Shown piece by piece: positions 8,698-17,154 of a stretch of 64,000 bases of DNA; position 1 is the stretch's first letter, and every line of letters starts with the position of its first letter. Under the pieces are notes generated by a model. It was not told the origin of the DNA, searched no databases, and saw nothing but the letters and a program-made list of their open reading frames with translations. Where the stretch lies: the NCBI RefSeq assembly GCF_900114445.1, contig NZ_FOTB01000001.1, forward strand, positions 120,937-184,936, given 5' to 3'. This stretch comes from Salinicoccus halodurans (GTDB lineage: Bacteria; Bacillota; Bacilli; Staphylococcales; Salinicoccaceae). The position numbers and the translations under genes are program-made.

Positions 8698-9579
8698 ATG
8701 GATATCGTAGTAGTTGGCAGTCTGTCGACGGATTTCATCGTGCAGGCTGAAAGAATGCCCTATAAAGGGGAAACGATTTTAGGCACAAATTTCAGTACGG
8801 CATACGGCGGCAAGGGAGCGAATCAGGCGGTTGCTGCGGCACGGCTTGAAACGAAAACTGCGTTTGTCGGTGCGATCGGTGATGATGGTTTCGGGGAGAA
8901 ATTAAAAATGAATTTAGAGAACAATGCTGTTTTTTGTGAAAATATGGAAACGTTTACAGATGAGGCGACCGGAACGGCGCACATCAACATCTATGACAAC
9001 GACAATTCCATCATCGTCGTGCCGGGGACCAACAGTCTGCTGACACCGGAAGTGGTGGAGAAATCGCACGGGCTATTGAAGCGCGCGGAATATGTCATGC
9101 TGCAGAATGAAATTCCGGTCGAAACGATCAAGTACGTCATCGATTTCTGTTATGAAAATGGTGTGAAGGTGATCTACAACCCGGCACCCTTTATTCCGAT
9201 CGAGATTGAATATCTTGAAAAATGTGCGCTTATCACGCCGAACGAACTGGAGTGCAATGCACTTTTCGGAGACGATGTAAAAAGCGCCATCAGGAAGCAT
9301 CCGAACCAGCTGATCGTCACGATGGGCGACGCGGGCTGCCTGTACCATAACGGTGAAGAAGAAGTGCGCGTACCCTCTTTCAGGACGACGCCTGTGGATA
9401 CGACCGGTGCCGGTGATACGTTCAACGGGGCACTGGCTGCGTTTCTCGTCAAGGGCATGAGTCTCGGGGAGGCCATCCGCAGCGCGAATATGGCAGCGTC
9501 ACTGTCCATCCGTGCGATGGGTGCCCAGGGCGGAATCCCGACTCTGAATGAGTGGCAGGAGGCGATGGATAATGTATAA
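8698..9579 (+). CDS. rbsK: Ribokinase
   Basis: 293 residues, PfkB family; phosphorylates ribose to ribose-5-phosphate in the cytoplasm. It shows the substrate-binding GGKGANQAVAAARL near residue 40 and the catalytic signature DTTGAGDTFNGALAAFL near 240 with its Asp base. The ATG at 8698 is preceded by AAGGAAGTGG; a GTG at 8689 in the same frame is poorly placed. The coding sequence contains a near-cre motif at 8945-8958. The 3' end overlaps rbsD by 8 bases, implying translational coupling. Confidence 0.93.
   Translation: MDIVVVGSLSTDFIVQAERMPYKGETILGTNFSTAYGGKGANQAVAAARLETKTAFVGAIGDDGFGEKLKMNLENNAVFCENMETFTDEATGTAHINIYDNDNSIIVVPGTNSLLTPEVVEKSHGLLKRAEYVMLQNEIPVETIKYVIDFCYENGVKVIYNPAPFIPIEIEYLEKCALITPNELECNALFGDDVKSAIRKHPNQLIVTMGDAGCLYHNGEEEVRVPSFRTTPVDTTGAGDTFNGALAAFLVKGMSLGEAIRSANMAASLSIRAMGAQGGIPTLNEWQEAMDNV
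8945..8958. promoter_or_regulatory. Intragenic cre-like site within rbsK
   Basis: TGGAAACGTTTACA differs by one base from the perfect palindrome upstream of rbsR. It could act as a second CcpA/RbsR site (roadblock or looping, about 1.2 kb apart), or be a coincidence of coding sequence. Confidence 0.4.
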
Positions 9580-9952
9580 GTCAGTCGTTTTGAACAGTGA
9601 AATCTCGAAAGTGCTGAGTGATCTCGGACATGGGGATTTTGTCGTGATCGGTGACTGCGGGCTGCCGATCCCTGATGGTGTAAAGCGGATCGACATCGCT
9701 CTTAAAGCGGGTACGCCGTCGTTCAGGGAGACATACGAACTGTTGACAGAGAGCATGTATGTGGAGCGTCAGGTATTTGCAGAAGAGGTGGATGATGCCG
9801 GTCTGAAACGGGTGTTTGACAGCGGCATCCCGTCTGAGCAGGTGCCGCATGAAGCGTTGAAACGGATGTGCAAAGATGCCAAAGCGGTAATCCGTACGGG
9901 TGAAACGACGCCGTTCGCAAATGTCTTACTTTACAGCAACGTTTTCTTCTAG
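9572..9952 (+). CDS. rbsD: D-ribose pyranase
   Basis: 126 residues. RbsD converts beta-pyranose to beta-furanose ribose so that ribokinase can act. The typical start MYKSVVLNSEISKVLSDLGHGD and DCGLPIP are present, with His 20 (the conserved catalytic His in LGHGD), and the C-terminal FANVLLYSNVFF is diagnostic. The ATG at 9572 lies inside the end of rbsK and follows GGAGGCG; the longer frame upstream is only an extension into rbsK. Confidence 0.92.
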   Translation: MYKSVVLNSEISKVLSDLGHGDFVVIGDCGLPIPDGVKRIDIALKAGTPSFRETYELLTESMYVERQVFAEEVDDAGLKRVFDSGIPSEQVPHEALKRMCKDAKAVIRTGETTPFANVLLYSNVFF

Positions 9953-9960
9953 GAGGTCCA

Positions 9961-11448
9961 ATGATGATTGAAATGAAAAACATACACAAGGCTTTCGGTG
10001 CCAATAAAGTGCTCCTGGGCGTGGATTTCGAACTGAAGGATTCCACGGTCCATGCACTCATGGGGGAGAACGGAGCCGGCAAATCGACATTGATGAAGAT
10101 CCTCTCGGGTGTGCATGCTTATGACCAGGGCGGGATTGTACGTGATGGTGAGGAAGTGAATTACAGTAACCTGAAGGAAGCGGAAAAGGCAGGAATCGTG
10201 TTCATCCATCAGGAACTGAACATATGGCCGGAACTGACGGTGCTGGAGAATCTTTTCATCGGTAATGAACATACGAAGTTCGGGCTCCTTGATAACAGGT
10301 TGATGAGTCGCAAAGCGGAAGCGGTCTTCGAACGCCTGAAATTCAATATCAATCTGAACAGACGGGCGGGGGATTGTTCCGTCGGTCAACAGCAGATGAT
10401 CGAAATTGCGAAAGCGCTGATGATGGACACGAAAGTACTGATCATGGATGAGCCGACGGCGGCACTGACAGATACGGAAATCGAAGTGCTCTTTGACATC
10501 ATCGATGATCTTCGGAAAAGCGGCGTATCCATCGTGTACATATCCCACAGGATGGAGGAGATTTCCAGGATTTCCGATGAAATCACTGTGCTGCGAGATG
10601 GACGGAGTGTGCTGTATAAGGAGACGGCCGAGACGAACTACAACGAAATCGTACGGTCGATGGTCGGCAGGGATCTGGACGACCAGTTCCCGGACCGGTC
10701 GCATGATTTATCGGATGAGGTGGTGCTCAGCGTCAAACGCCTTGAGAATAAAAAGCACCCTGTCAAAGACGTCAGTTTTGAGCTGCGTAAAGGGGAAATC
10801 CTCGGCTTTGCAGGTCTGATGGGCGCCGGCCGCACTGAAGTCATGAGAACTTTATTCGGCGTGGATCCGGGGTCTAAGGAAGTTGAACTTAACGGCAGAC
10901 AGGTGAAGATTGATAAGCCCTCGGATGCAATCGGGCACGGCTTCGGGTTCATTACGGAAAACCGTAAAAGCGAAGGGCTGATACTGGACTTCAGCCTGGT
11001 GGACAACATGACGATGCCTTCAATGGAGAGCTTTTCAAAAGGCGGATTCATGAAGCGGAAGGATGAGAATGATTTCTCTGATCTGATGATCAAACGGATG
11101 AATATCAAATCTGAGAAAAAATCGATCGTCGGGGAACTCTCCGGTGGGAATCAGCAGAAAGTCGTCATCGGGAAATGGATTGGCAGCCAGCCGGAAATAC
11201 TGATACTCGATGAACCGACGCGGGGCATCGATGTCGGGGCGAAGCGGGAGATTTATTACCTGATCAATGAACTGACGGAGCGCGGCATGTCGATTATCCT
11301 GATTTCGTCGGAAATGCCTGAAGTCATCGGGCTTTCTGACCGGGTGGCGGTCATGCAGGAAGGCCGGCTTCGCGGCATATTGGATAAAGGAAAGATCAAC
11401 CAGGAAAATATTATGACACTGGCTACAGGGGGAAAGTTGGATGAATAG
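9961..11448 (+). CDS. rbsA: Ribose ABC transporter, tandem ATPase
   Basis: 495 residues with two ABC domains. The first has a Walker A GENGAGKSTLMKIL (about 36-50), signature SVGQQQMIEIAKAL and Walker B VLIMDEPTAAL. The second has the degenerate Walker A GLMGAGRTEVMRTLFG usual for RbsA/MglA and the signature LSGGNQQKVVIGKW. It energises import through RbsC. The start follows AGGAGGTCC; two ATGs in a row (9961, 9964) are possible. It overlaps rbsC by 8 bases. Confidence 0.95.
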   Translation: MMIEMKNIHKAFGANKVLLGVDFELKDSTVHALMGENGAGKSTLMKILSGVHAYDQGGIVRDGEEVNYSNLKEAEKAGIVFIHQELNIWPELTVLENLFIGNEHTKFGLLDNRLMSRKAEAVFERLKFNINLNRRAGDCSVGQQQMIEIAKALMMDTKVLIMDEPTAALTDTEIEVLFDIIDDLRKSGVSIVYISHRMEEISRISDEITVLRDGRSVLYKETAETNYNEIVRSMVGRDLDDQFPDRSHDLSDEVVLSVKRLENKKHPVKDVSFELRKGEILGFAGLMGAGRTEVMRTLFGVDPGSKEVELNGRQVKIDKPSDAIGHGFGFITENRKSEGLILDFSLVDNMTMPSMESFSKGGFMKRKDENDFSDLMIKRMNIKSEKKSIVGELSGGNQQKVVIGKWIGSQPEILILDEPTRGIDVGAKREIYYLINELTERGMSIILISSEMPEVIGLSDRVAVMQEGRLRGILDKGKINQENIMTLATGGKLDE

Positions 11449-12382
11449 CAAACTCACACTGAATAATATGATAGACAGATTTCTGCCGATAGTGGGGCTG
11501 ACGCTGCTCGTGGTCGTCATTACAATCATGAACCAGCAATTTCTGTCTCCGGATAACCTGTTGAATCTGCTGCGTCAGGTATCGATCAACGGACTGATTG
11601 CTTTCGGCATGACGTTCGTCATCCTGACAGGAGGCATCGACCTGAGTGTCGGTTCGATTCTGGCATTCTCAAGTGCAATGACGGCACTGATCATCACTTC
11701 GGGCATCGATCCGATGTTCGCGATGCTGCTCGGGTGTCTGGTCGGACTGCTTGCGGGAGCAATCAACGGACTTCTGGTTACGGCAGGCGGCATGGCGCCG
11801 TTTATCGCCACACTGGCAACGATGACGATATATCGCGGGGCGACGCTTGTCGTGACGGAGGGCAACCCGATTACAGGCCTCGGGGACAGCCTGATGTTCC
11901 AGCTGTTCGGTAAAGGCTACTTCTTCGGCATCCCGGTGCCGGCGGTGACGATGATTATTACATTTGTGATACTTTACATTATTTTGAATAAAACAGTGTT
12001 CGGCAGGGAGACATACGCAATCGGCGGGAACGAAACCGCTGCAGCGCTCTCGGGAATCAAAGTGAACCGCAGGAAGATCATGATCTATGCATTGTCCGGA
12101 CTGATGTCGGCACTTGCAGGAATCATCCTCGCTTCGAGACTCGATTCCGCCCAGCCGACTGCCGGTGAGACGTATGAACTGGATGCCATCGCTGCGGTCG
12201 TGCTCGGCGGGACGTCACTGATGGGCGGTAAAGGACGCATCGTCGGCACATTGATCGGTGTACTGATCATCGGTGTGCTCAACAACGGACTGAATCTGGT
12301 CGGCGTATCTTCATTCTATCAGCAGATCATCAAAGGTCTGGTCATCGTTGTTGCGGTGCTGATTGACAGAAAAAATAAGTAA
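11441..12382 (+). CDS. rbsC: Ribose ABC transporter permease
   Basis: 313 residues, BPD_transp_2 type with 8-10 hydrophobic segments. RbsC motifs include FGMTFVILTGGIDLSVGS near 60 and AIAAVVLGGTSLMGGKGR near 245. It forms the membrane channel with RbsA and the lipoprotein RbsB. Translation is coupled to rbsA by the ATGAATAG overlap. Confidence 0.94.
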   Translation: MNSKLTLNNMIDRFLPIVGLTLLVVVITIMNQQFLSPDNLLNLLRQVSINGLIAFGMTFVILTGGIDLSVGSILAFSSAMTALIITSGIDPMFAMLLGCLVGLLAGAINGLLVTAGGMAPFIATLATMTIYRGATLVVTEGNPITGLGDSLMFQLFGKGYFFGIPVPAVTMIITFVILYIILNKTVFGRETYAIGGNETAAALSGIKVNRRKIMIYALSGLMSALAGIILASRLDSAQPTAGETYELDAIAAVVLGGTSLMGGKGRIVGTLIGVLIIGVLNNGLNLVGVSSFYQQIIKGLVIVVAVLIDRKNK

Positions 12383-12395
12383 GGGGTTTTTATTG

Positions 12396-13301
12396 ATGAA
12401 AAGATTACTGTTATTTTTCAGTCTCCTCGTGTTCGTTGCAGGATGTTCTTTGGAACCGCCGGCATGGAGTCAGAGCGGCGGCAGTTCGGGAGAGGACGGC
12501 AATGTTGTCATCGGTGTCAGCGTTTCGACTCTGAACAATCCGTTCTTTGTGACATTGAAGGACGGTATTGAAGCCGCGGCACAAGAAAAGGGATATGAGG
12601 TGAAAGTGGTCGATGCACAGGATGATTCTGCCAAGCAGGTCAATGATATTGCGGATCTGATGCAGCAGGGCATCGATTATCTTGTGGTCAATCCTACGGA
12701 TTCCGCAGCCATCTCAAGCTCGGTTGAGTCGGCCAACGGTTCGGGTATCCCTGTAATTACGCTCGACCGTTCCGTAGAGAGCGGTGAAGTGGCGGCGTTC
12801 ATCGCCTCTGATAATGTGACAGGCGGCGAGATGGGCGCGCAGTTCATCGTCGATGAACTCGGAGAAGGTGCCAAAGTTGCAGAGCTTGAAGGTGTACCGG
12901 GTGCGAGTGCCACGCGTGAACGGGGTGAAGGGTTTACGAATGTCGCGGAGGAATCTCTGGATGTAGTGACGAGCCAGACAGCAAACTTCAACAGGTCGGA
13001 AGGGCTGAACGTCACGCAGAACATTTTGCAGGCCAATCCTGAAATCGAAGCGATTTTCTCCCACAACGATGAAATGGCGCTCGGTGCTGTCGAAGCGGCA
13101 CCGGATGATGTGCTCGTCGTCGGATTTGACGGTTCGGAGGACGCCCTGAATTCGGTGGAGAACGGCGGTTTGGATGCGACAGTTGCACAGCAGCCCGATC
13201 TGATGGGTGAGACAGCTGTTGAAACGGTGGAGAAATTGGTTAACGGAGAAGACGTTGAAGAAGAGATTAAAGTGGAATTGACGTTGGAAAAACAGGAATA
13301 G
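12396..13301 (+). CDS. rbsB: Ribose-binding lipoprotein
   Basis: 301 residues. A lipoprotein signal (MKRLLLFFSLLVFVAGC) precedes the acylated Cys, followed by a type I periplasmic-binding fold (VVIGVSVSTLNNPFFVTLKDG near 38; FIASDNVTGGEMGAQFIVDE near 140). It captures ribose outside the membrane for RbsAC. The ATG at 12396 follows AAGGGG; the frame extending upstream overlaps rbsC and lacks a signal peptide. A terminator follows directly. Confidence 0.94.
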   Translation: MKRLLLFFSLLVFVAGCSLEPPAWSQSGGSSGEDGNVVIGVSVSTLNNPFFVTLKDGIEAAAQEKGYEVKVVDAQDDSAKQVNDIADLMQQGIDYLVVNPTDSAAISSSVESANGSGIPVITLDRSVESGEVAAFIASDNVTGGEMGAQFIVDELGEGAKVAELEGVPGASATRERGEGFTNVAEESLDVVTSQTANFNRSEGLNVTQNILQANPEIEAIFSHNDEMALGAVEAAPDDVLVVGFDGSEDALNSVENGGLDATVAQQPDLMGETAVETVEKLVNGEDVEEEIKVELTLEKQE

Positions 13302-13315
13302 TGGGCAGAATCGGG

Positions 13316-13340
13316 AGACGGCTGAAGAGCCGTCTTTTTT
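13316..13340 (+). terminator. rbs operon terminator
   Basis: AGACGGCT, loop GAAG, AGCCGTCT and a run of T: a compact perfect intrinsic terminator 15 bases after rbsB. Confidence 0.93.
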
Positions 13341-13397
13341 GTGTTATTGTGTTTGGGAATTTATTACATAATTCGGTGTTAAGGATCGAAAAGTACC

Positions 13398-13422
13398 GCA
13401 GATTCATGAAATCTGCTTTTTT
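13398..13422 (+). terminator. Leader hairpin with T tract upstream of NERD copy 1
   Basis: GCAGATT and AATCTGC form a stem followed by six T residues, 75 bases before the NERD start. The same element with altered loop precedes NERD copy 2 (38269-38293). It could end incoming transcripts or act as a leader attenuator. From the hairpin to the ATG the two copies are almost identical. Confidence 0.65.
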
Positions 13423-13497
13423 AATTCTGAAAAGATCAAATCGGTCGTTTTCACCTATATATAAGGTAGAGGGGTTTTTATTAAAAGGAGGGTTTTT

Positions 13498-14541
13498 ATG
13501 TTCGTTACTGAAAGGAACAGGTCTCGTAATCATATTTATCTTGAAGTTCGGAAAAGCAGGGCCGAACTTGATCGGAAGGAGGAACGGAGTCTGGAGTGGT
13601 ATCGTTCCGGCTATGAAGGGGAGCAGGAGTATGATGCTGTGCTGGACGCGGTTGGTCACGGTCCGCTGTATGTTTTCCGCGATATTTGGCTCGGGGTACA
13701 GGATTCGAAAGTGCAGCTGGATACGCTGATTGTTGCAGACAATATAATGATCGTGAATGAAATCAAAAATTACAGCGGGAATTATTCGTATGAAGAGGGT
13801 GTGTGGAAGGTGCGCGGGCATCAAATTTCCGAAGATCCGGTCAGTCAGATCTCCGTTGCTGCCAATAAACTGCTCAAGCTGCGTTATGATACGGGAATCC
13901 ATTTTGAAATCCAGAAGGAAATTGTATTTGTGAATCCCTATATGATATTCGGCCCGACGGATTATAAAAATGTGAATCTGTTTGTGATGCGGAACCGGTT
14001 GAAGCAGTATTTCCGGAGTCTGCATAACAATACTTCCGGCCGCTCTGCGAAGGTGCTCGCAGAGGAAATCGCAGGGCGTATTATAGAAAATCCGCATCCG
14101 GCTCCCAAGGCTGATAAAGGGAGAATAAAGTTCGGCGTGAATTGCTGTAAATGCAGCAGCTTTGCTGTTCTGATGAAGCGTTTTTGCGTGGAGTGCCCGG
14201 CATGCGGGTATGTGGAGCCTGTTGAGCGGAGTGTGGTGCGGGCGGCAATTGAGTTTTCTGTATTATTCCCTGAAGAAAAGGTGACACGGGGCGGAATCTA
14301 TGAATTTTTGGGGAAGAAGATTGACTCTCAGAAGATTCAGCGCAGGATGAGACAATATTTCCCCCTGATTTTTAAGGGGAATCACAGTCATTACAAAATG
14401 GTTCATAAAGATGTGGGCGAGTGTCTGTCAGCTGGGAACTATGCTTCTTATTATGAACATGACCCGGACTTTATATTTGAAGGACATCCGAGATATCATA
14501 AATTGAAAGGAGTGAACCGTAATTACATGAGGGAAAAATGA
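13498..14541 (+). CDS. NERD-domain nuclease-like protein with zinc ribbon, copy 1
   Basis: 347 residues. An N-terminal NERD domain (nuclease-related, restriction-endonuclease-like fold; about 35-150) has GYEGE at 38-42, Asp 75 in VQLDTL and E88-x-K90 in NEIKNYSG, the expected D...ExK active site. A zinc-ribbon-like CxxC (216/219) plus CxxCxxC (230/233/236) follows, then a ~100-residue basic C-terminal region. DNA processing is inferred from the fold; no substrate is known. A close paralog lies at 38369-39445. Start ATG follows AAAAGGAGGG. A 42-bp hairpin repeat array begins 8 bases after the stop. Confidence 0.78.
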   Translation: MFVTERNRSRNHIYLEVRKSRAELDRKEERSLEWYRSGYEGEQEYDAVLDAVGHGPLYVFRDIWLGVQDSKVQLDTLIVADNIMIVNEIKNYSGNYSYEEGVWKVRGHQISEDPVSQISVAANKLLKLRYDTGIHFEIQKEIVFVNPYMIFGPTDYKNVNLFVMRNRLKQYFRSLHNNTSGRSAKVLAEEIAGRIIENPHPAPKADKGRIKFGVNCCKCSSFAVLMKRFCVECPACGYVEPVERSVVRAAIEFSVLFPEEKVTRGGIYEFLGKKIDSQKIQRRMRQYFPLIFKGNHSHYKMVHKDVGECLSAGNYASYYEHDPDFIFEGHPRYHKLKGVNRNYMREK

Positions 14542-14548
14542 GTTTGCA

Positions 14549-14670
14549 TATCAATGATTCGGGATCATTGCCCGGGGGGAGGTGCCTGCGTATCAATGAT
14601 TTGGAATCATCGCCCTGGGAGAGGTGCCTGCCTATCAGTGATTTGGAATCATCGCCCTGAAAGAGGGCCT
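14549..14670. repeat. 42-bp tandem hairpin repeats, about 2.9 copies
   Basis: Units begin at 14549, 14591 and 14633, each opening TATCARTGAT, and are exactly 42 bases apart. Each carries an imperfect or perfect inverted repeat (ATGAT-N5-ATCAT) followed by a G-rich stretch ending GGTGCCTGC. The whole unit is conserved, so this is not a repeat-spacer array. It begins 8 bases after NERD copy 1. Confidence 0.85.
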
Positions 14671-14710
14671 TCCACGTCTACGATTGTCATACATAGATGT
14701 GAAAGGCCTT
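14664..14710. terminator. Long imperfect inverted repeat between NERD copy 1 and ppk2
   Basis: AGGGCCTTCCACGTCTA pairs imperfectly with TAGATGTGAAAGGCCTT over a 13-base loop. It lies between convergent genes and may terminate both, although no good T run follows. The CACRTCTA stem sequence recurs in the array at the end of NERD copy 2. Confidence 0.5.
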
Positions 14711-14717
14711 CACGGGA

Positions 14718-15578
14718 CTATTCTTTTTCCAGTTTATCAATATATTCTTTAAGTTTATCTTTGTCTTCCCCTGTGATTTCAGGAAATTTCGGGTCCAGCC
14801 GCTCAAGCAGATCGATCATGATTGCGGTAACGAGTCTGCGGCTGTGCCATTCGTCATCGGCTGGCAGTACGTACCAGGGCGAGTAGCTGGTGGATGTTCC
14901 GTTGAGCATTTCTTCGAATACCTGCTGATATTCGTCCCAGTGCTGTCGTTCTTCTACATCTGAAAAGGAGAATTCCCAGTTTTTATCCGGTGTCTTCATG
15001 CGTTCAAGCAGCCGGTCTTTCTGTTCATCTTTGGACATGTTGAAGAAGAACTTCACGACATGTATGCCATTTTCGTATAAATACTTTTCGTAGTCATTGA
15101 TCTGACGGAAGCGGATGTTCCATATTGAATCCTCGTCTTCACCTTCCGGGAAGTCGCCTGGCTCTAAGCCGCCATGGATCCGCGGCGCGATTACGTCTTC
15201 ATAATGTGACCGGTTTAAAATACCGATTTCACCGCGTGCTGGGATGGCCGGCTGCATTCGCCACAGATAGTCGTGTTTCTGTTCCGTTTCAGTCGGTTTG
15301 CCGAAAGTTGTCGTTTTCAACCCCTGGGCATTCAGATTCGAGAATATATAGCTGATCGTCTCATCTTTGCCGGCAGCATCCAGTGCCTGCAGTACAACGA
15401 GGATTCCGTTTTTCTCCTCGGCATTCAGCCTGAGGTGCAGATCTTTCAACTTTTCAACAAGCGGCGGAATAACCTCGCTCCTGATTTCATCGTTATCTTT
15501 TGTTTTATCTTCTGAGGTTGGGTACTCCTGTAATTCAATATATTCGTCATGCGGCATCCTATACTTTTTCAGTTTCAT
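14718..15578 (-). CDS. PPK2-family polyphosphate:nucleotide phosphotransferase
   Basis: 286 residues. A P-loop kinase that transfers phosphate between polyphosphate and nucleotides. Walker A is in LQALDAAGKDETISYIFS (about 63-80), and the Walker B/lid region is in GEIGILNRSHYEDVI (about 116-130). Length and motif order match the single-domain PPK2 family; whether it favours AMP, ADP or NDP cannot be told from sequence alone. The start on the minus strand follows GAAAGGGG. It stands alone, convergent with NERD copy 1. Confidence 0.87.
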   Translation of the reverse strand: MKLKKYRMPHDEYIELQEYPTSEDKTKDNDEIRSEVIPPLVEKLKDLHLRLNAEEKNGILVVLQALDAAGKDETISYIFSNLNAQGLKTTTFGKPTETEQKHDYLWRMQPAIPARGEIGILNRSHYEDVIAPRIHGGLEPGDFPEGEDEDSIWNIRFRQINDYEKYLYENGIHVVKFFFNMSKDEQKDRLLERMKTPDKNWEFSFSDVEERQHWDEYQQVFEEMLNGTSTSYSPWYVLPADDEWHSRRLVTAIMIDLLERLDPKFPEITGEDKDKLKEYIDKLEKE

Positions 15579-15628
15579 TAATAAAGGCCCCTTTCTTTAT
15601 GTGAAGTACCCCACTTTTTGACAATAAA

Positions 15629-15678
15629 ACAGGCATGATAATCATCACCTGTCGAGGTGGATGCAACATCATGCCTGT
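15629..15678 (-). terminator. Terminator of the acyltransferase gene
   Basis: ACAGGCATGAT and ATCATGCCTGT form a perfect 11-bp stem around a 28-base loop, followed on the minus strand by TTTATTG. It lies just downstream of the minus-strand acyltransferase. Confidence 0.75.
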
Positions 15679-15698
15679 CCTTTATTCCGAAAAACATT

Positions 15699-16736
15699 CT
15701 AGTCTACTGCCATTTTCTTTTTGCCACTGGGTTTACGCTGTCCTTTGTAAAGTTTGTACAATGCGTTCTGCACCGGTGTCTCGATATATCTGAAGATCAG
15801 ATATGCTGCAAGGACAGTCGCTCCGATCAGCATGACTGTGTAGATCGGGTGTGTGAATCCCATGGCATGCAGCTGGTTGATGATGACATACCCGATATTC
15901 TGGTGAATCAGATACAGCGGGTATGAGATGGTGCCGAAGAACACGAGCACGCGTGAGCTCAGGAACTGAAGCTTGTTGTTGATGACCAGATAGAATGTCG
16001 CGACGAATACTGTCGTGATCAGGGCATTCTCGACACTCATGAATGCGAGATCGTATGCGATACACATTGCGATTACTGCATGATACTTCAGCTGGTTTCC
16101 ATGCTGCCAGATGCAGTAGAACATGATGCCGATGATGAACATATGACTGAAGCTGGCAATTGAGAACTCTCTGATTGTAGCAGTCATTTCAGTATCAATG
16201 TTCCGGTGGATCAGCTGGATAATGACAGAAAATGCCAGCCATGAAATGACAATCGGCATGACTTTCTTTTCCACTTTGAAGAATAAAAGGATCGCCATGA
16301 GGATATAGAAAGTCATTTCGACACGGAGTGTCCAGTAGACACCGTCAACCCTTGGGGCGCCAAGGAAATCCTGGAACATCGTAAGGTTGATCAGTGCCGG
16401 CATGATATCGATTTTCAGCTGATCGATCGAAGCGAGTGAAACGACTGTGAACGTCAGGACCACTGCAAATATATAGGCCGGATAGAGTCTGAATGAACGT
16501 TTGATTGCGAAATCGGATACGGATTTGACTTTGAGGATGGACATATAGATTACGAAGCCGCTGATGATGAAGAACAGCTGTACCCCGTATTCACCGAGTG
16601 AAAAGATTTCACTGAACCCACCGCTCACTTCTCCGAATCTCTCTTCATAACGCGTTGTATAGTGGAAAAGCACGACAGCAAGTGCTGCGAGTCCGCGCAA
16701 TGCGTCTATTTCAGTAAATCTTTTTCTTTGAGACAT
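15699..16736 (-). CDS. Acyltransferase-3 family membrane protein (OafA/YrhL-like)
   Basis: 345 residues with about ten hydrophobic segments. It begins with the diagnostic FTEIDALRGLAALAVVLFHY, which holds the catalytic His, and continues with FFIISGFVIY near 55 and PLYLIHQNIGY near 282. These integral membrane enzymes move acyl groups onto surface sugars, lipids or peptidoglycan. There is no C-terminal SGNH domain. It is monocistronic, so its target is not indicated. The start follows GAGGGATC on the minus strand. Confidence 0.85.
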   Translation of the reverse strand: MSQRKRFTEIDALRGLAALAVVLFHYTTRYEERFGEVSGGFSEIFSLGEYGVQLFFIISGFVIYMSILKVKSVSDFAIKRSFRLYPAYIFAVVLTFTVVSLASIDQLKIDIMPALINLTMFQDFLGAPRVDGVYWTLRVEMTFYILMAILLFFKVEKKVMPIVISWLAFSVIIQLIHRNIDTEMTATIREFSIASFSHMFIIGIMFYCIWQHGNQLKYHAVIAMCIAYDLAFMSVENALITTVFVATFYLVINNKLQFLSSRVLVFFGTISYPLYLIHQNIGYVIINQLHAMGFTHPIYTVMLIGATVLAAYLIFRYIETPVQNALYKLYKGQRKPSGKKKMAVD

Positions 16737-16931
16737 TGTGAGATCCCTCGTTATTTTTTAGTTTCCATATTTTTATATACCCGTTTATTAGAATTATAGA
16801 GACCAATATAATACATCTTTAGATGTAGAATCAAACAAAAAGAGGTTATCTGTTGGATTTTGTGGTTGTTTTGTGACAATAAAAATCATAAAACGGGAGA
16901 TAAACCGGAGGGAACGGCCTTCTTGTACGTC

Positions 16932-17078
16932 GCACGTGTTCCGACGTCCAGCTAATATGTTTTCTGGAGTTCGCACGTGTTCCGACGTCCAGCAAATGTG
17001 TTTTCTGGAGTTCGCGCATGTTCCGACGTCCAGCTAATATGTTTTCTGGAGTTCGCGCGTGTTCCGACGTCCAGCAAA
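16932..17078. repeat. 41-bp tandem repeats built on TTCCGACGTCCAGC, about 3.6 copies
   Basis: Units start at 16932, 16973, 17014 and 17055, exactly 41 bases apart. Each reads GCRCRTG, TTCCGACGTCCAGC, a variable 8-10 bases and TTTTCTGGAGTTC. Variants CTAATATG and CAAATGTG alternate. TCCAG and CTGGA can pair within a unit. A diverged copy in inverse orientation lies at 49856-49960. Confidence 0.92.
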
Positions 17079-17083
17079 CGGTG

Positions 17084-17113
17084 ATTCCCGGGATTTTATC
17101 GGCTGCCGGGAAT
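17084..17113. terminator. Hairpin downstream of tetR
   Basis: ATTCCCGG and CCGGGAAT pair across a 14-base loop, 42 bases beyond the tetR stop on the minus strand. No clear T run, so a terminator role is uncertain. Confidence 0.4.
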
Positions 17114-17154
17114 TCACAATGTCGGGTGAAGCTGTCATCATACACCGGTTTTCA

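Larger units (their letters stand above)
16737..17154. other. Intergenic region between divergently read acyltransferase promoter and tetR 3' end
   Basis: 418 bases without a gene. The left part is AT-rich and holds a minus-strand -10 (TATAAT as complement of 16793-16798) with only a weak -35, probably the acyltransferase promoter. The right part holds the 41-bp tandem array (16932-17078) and a hairpin at 17084-17113 (ATTCCCGG/CCGGGAAT). Confidence 0.6.

Noticed and set aside
14549-17078. CRISPR arrays
   Set aside because: The 41-42 bp units are conserved along their whole length with no variable spacers, copy number is low and no cas genes are present.
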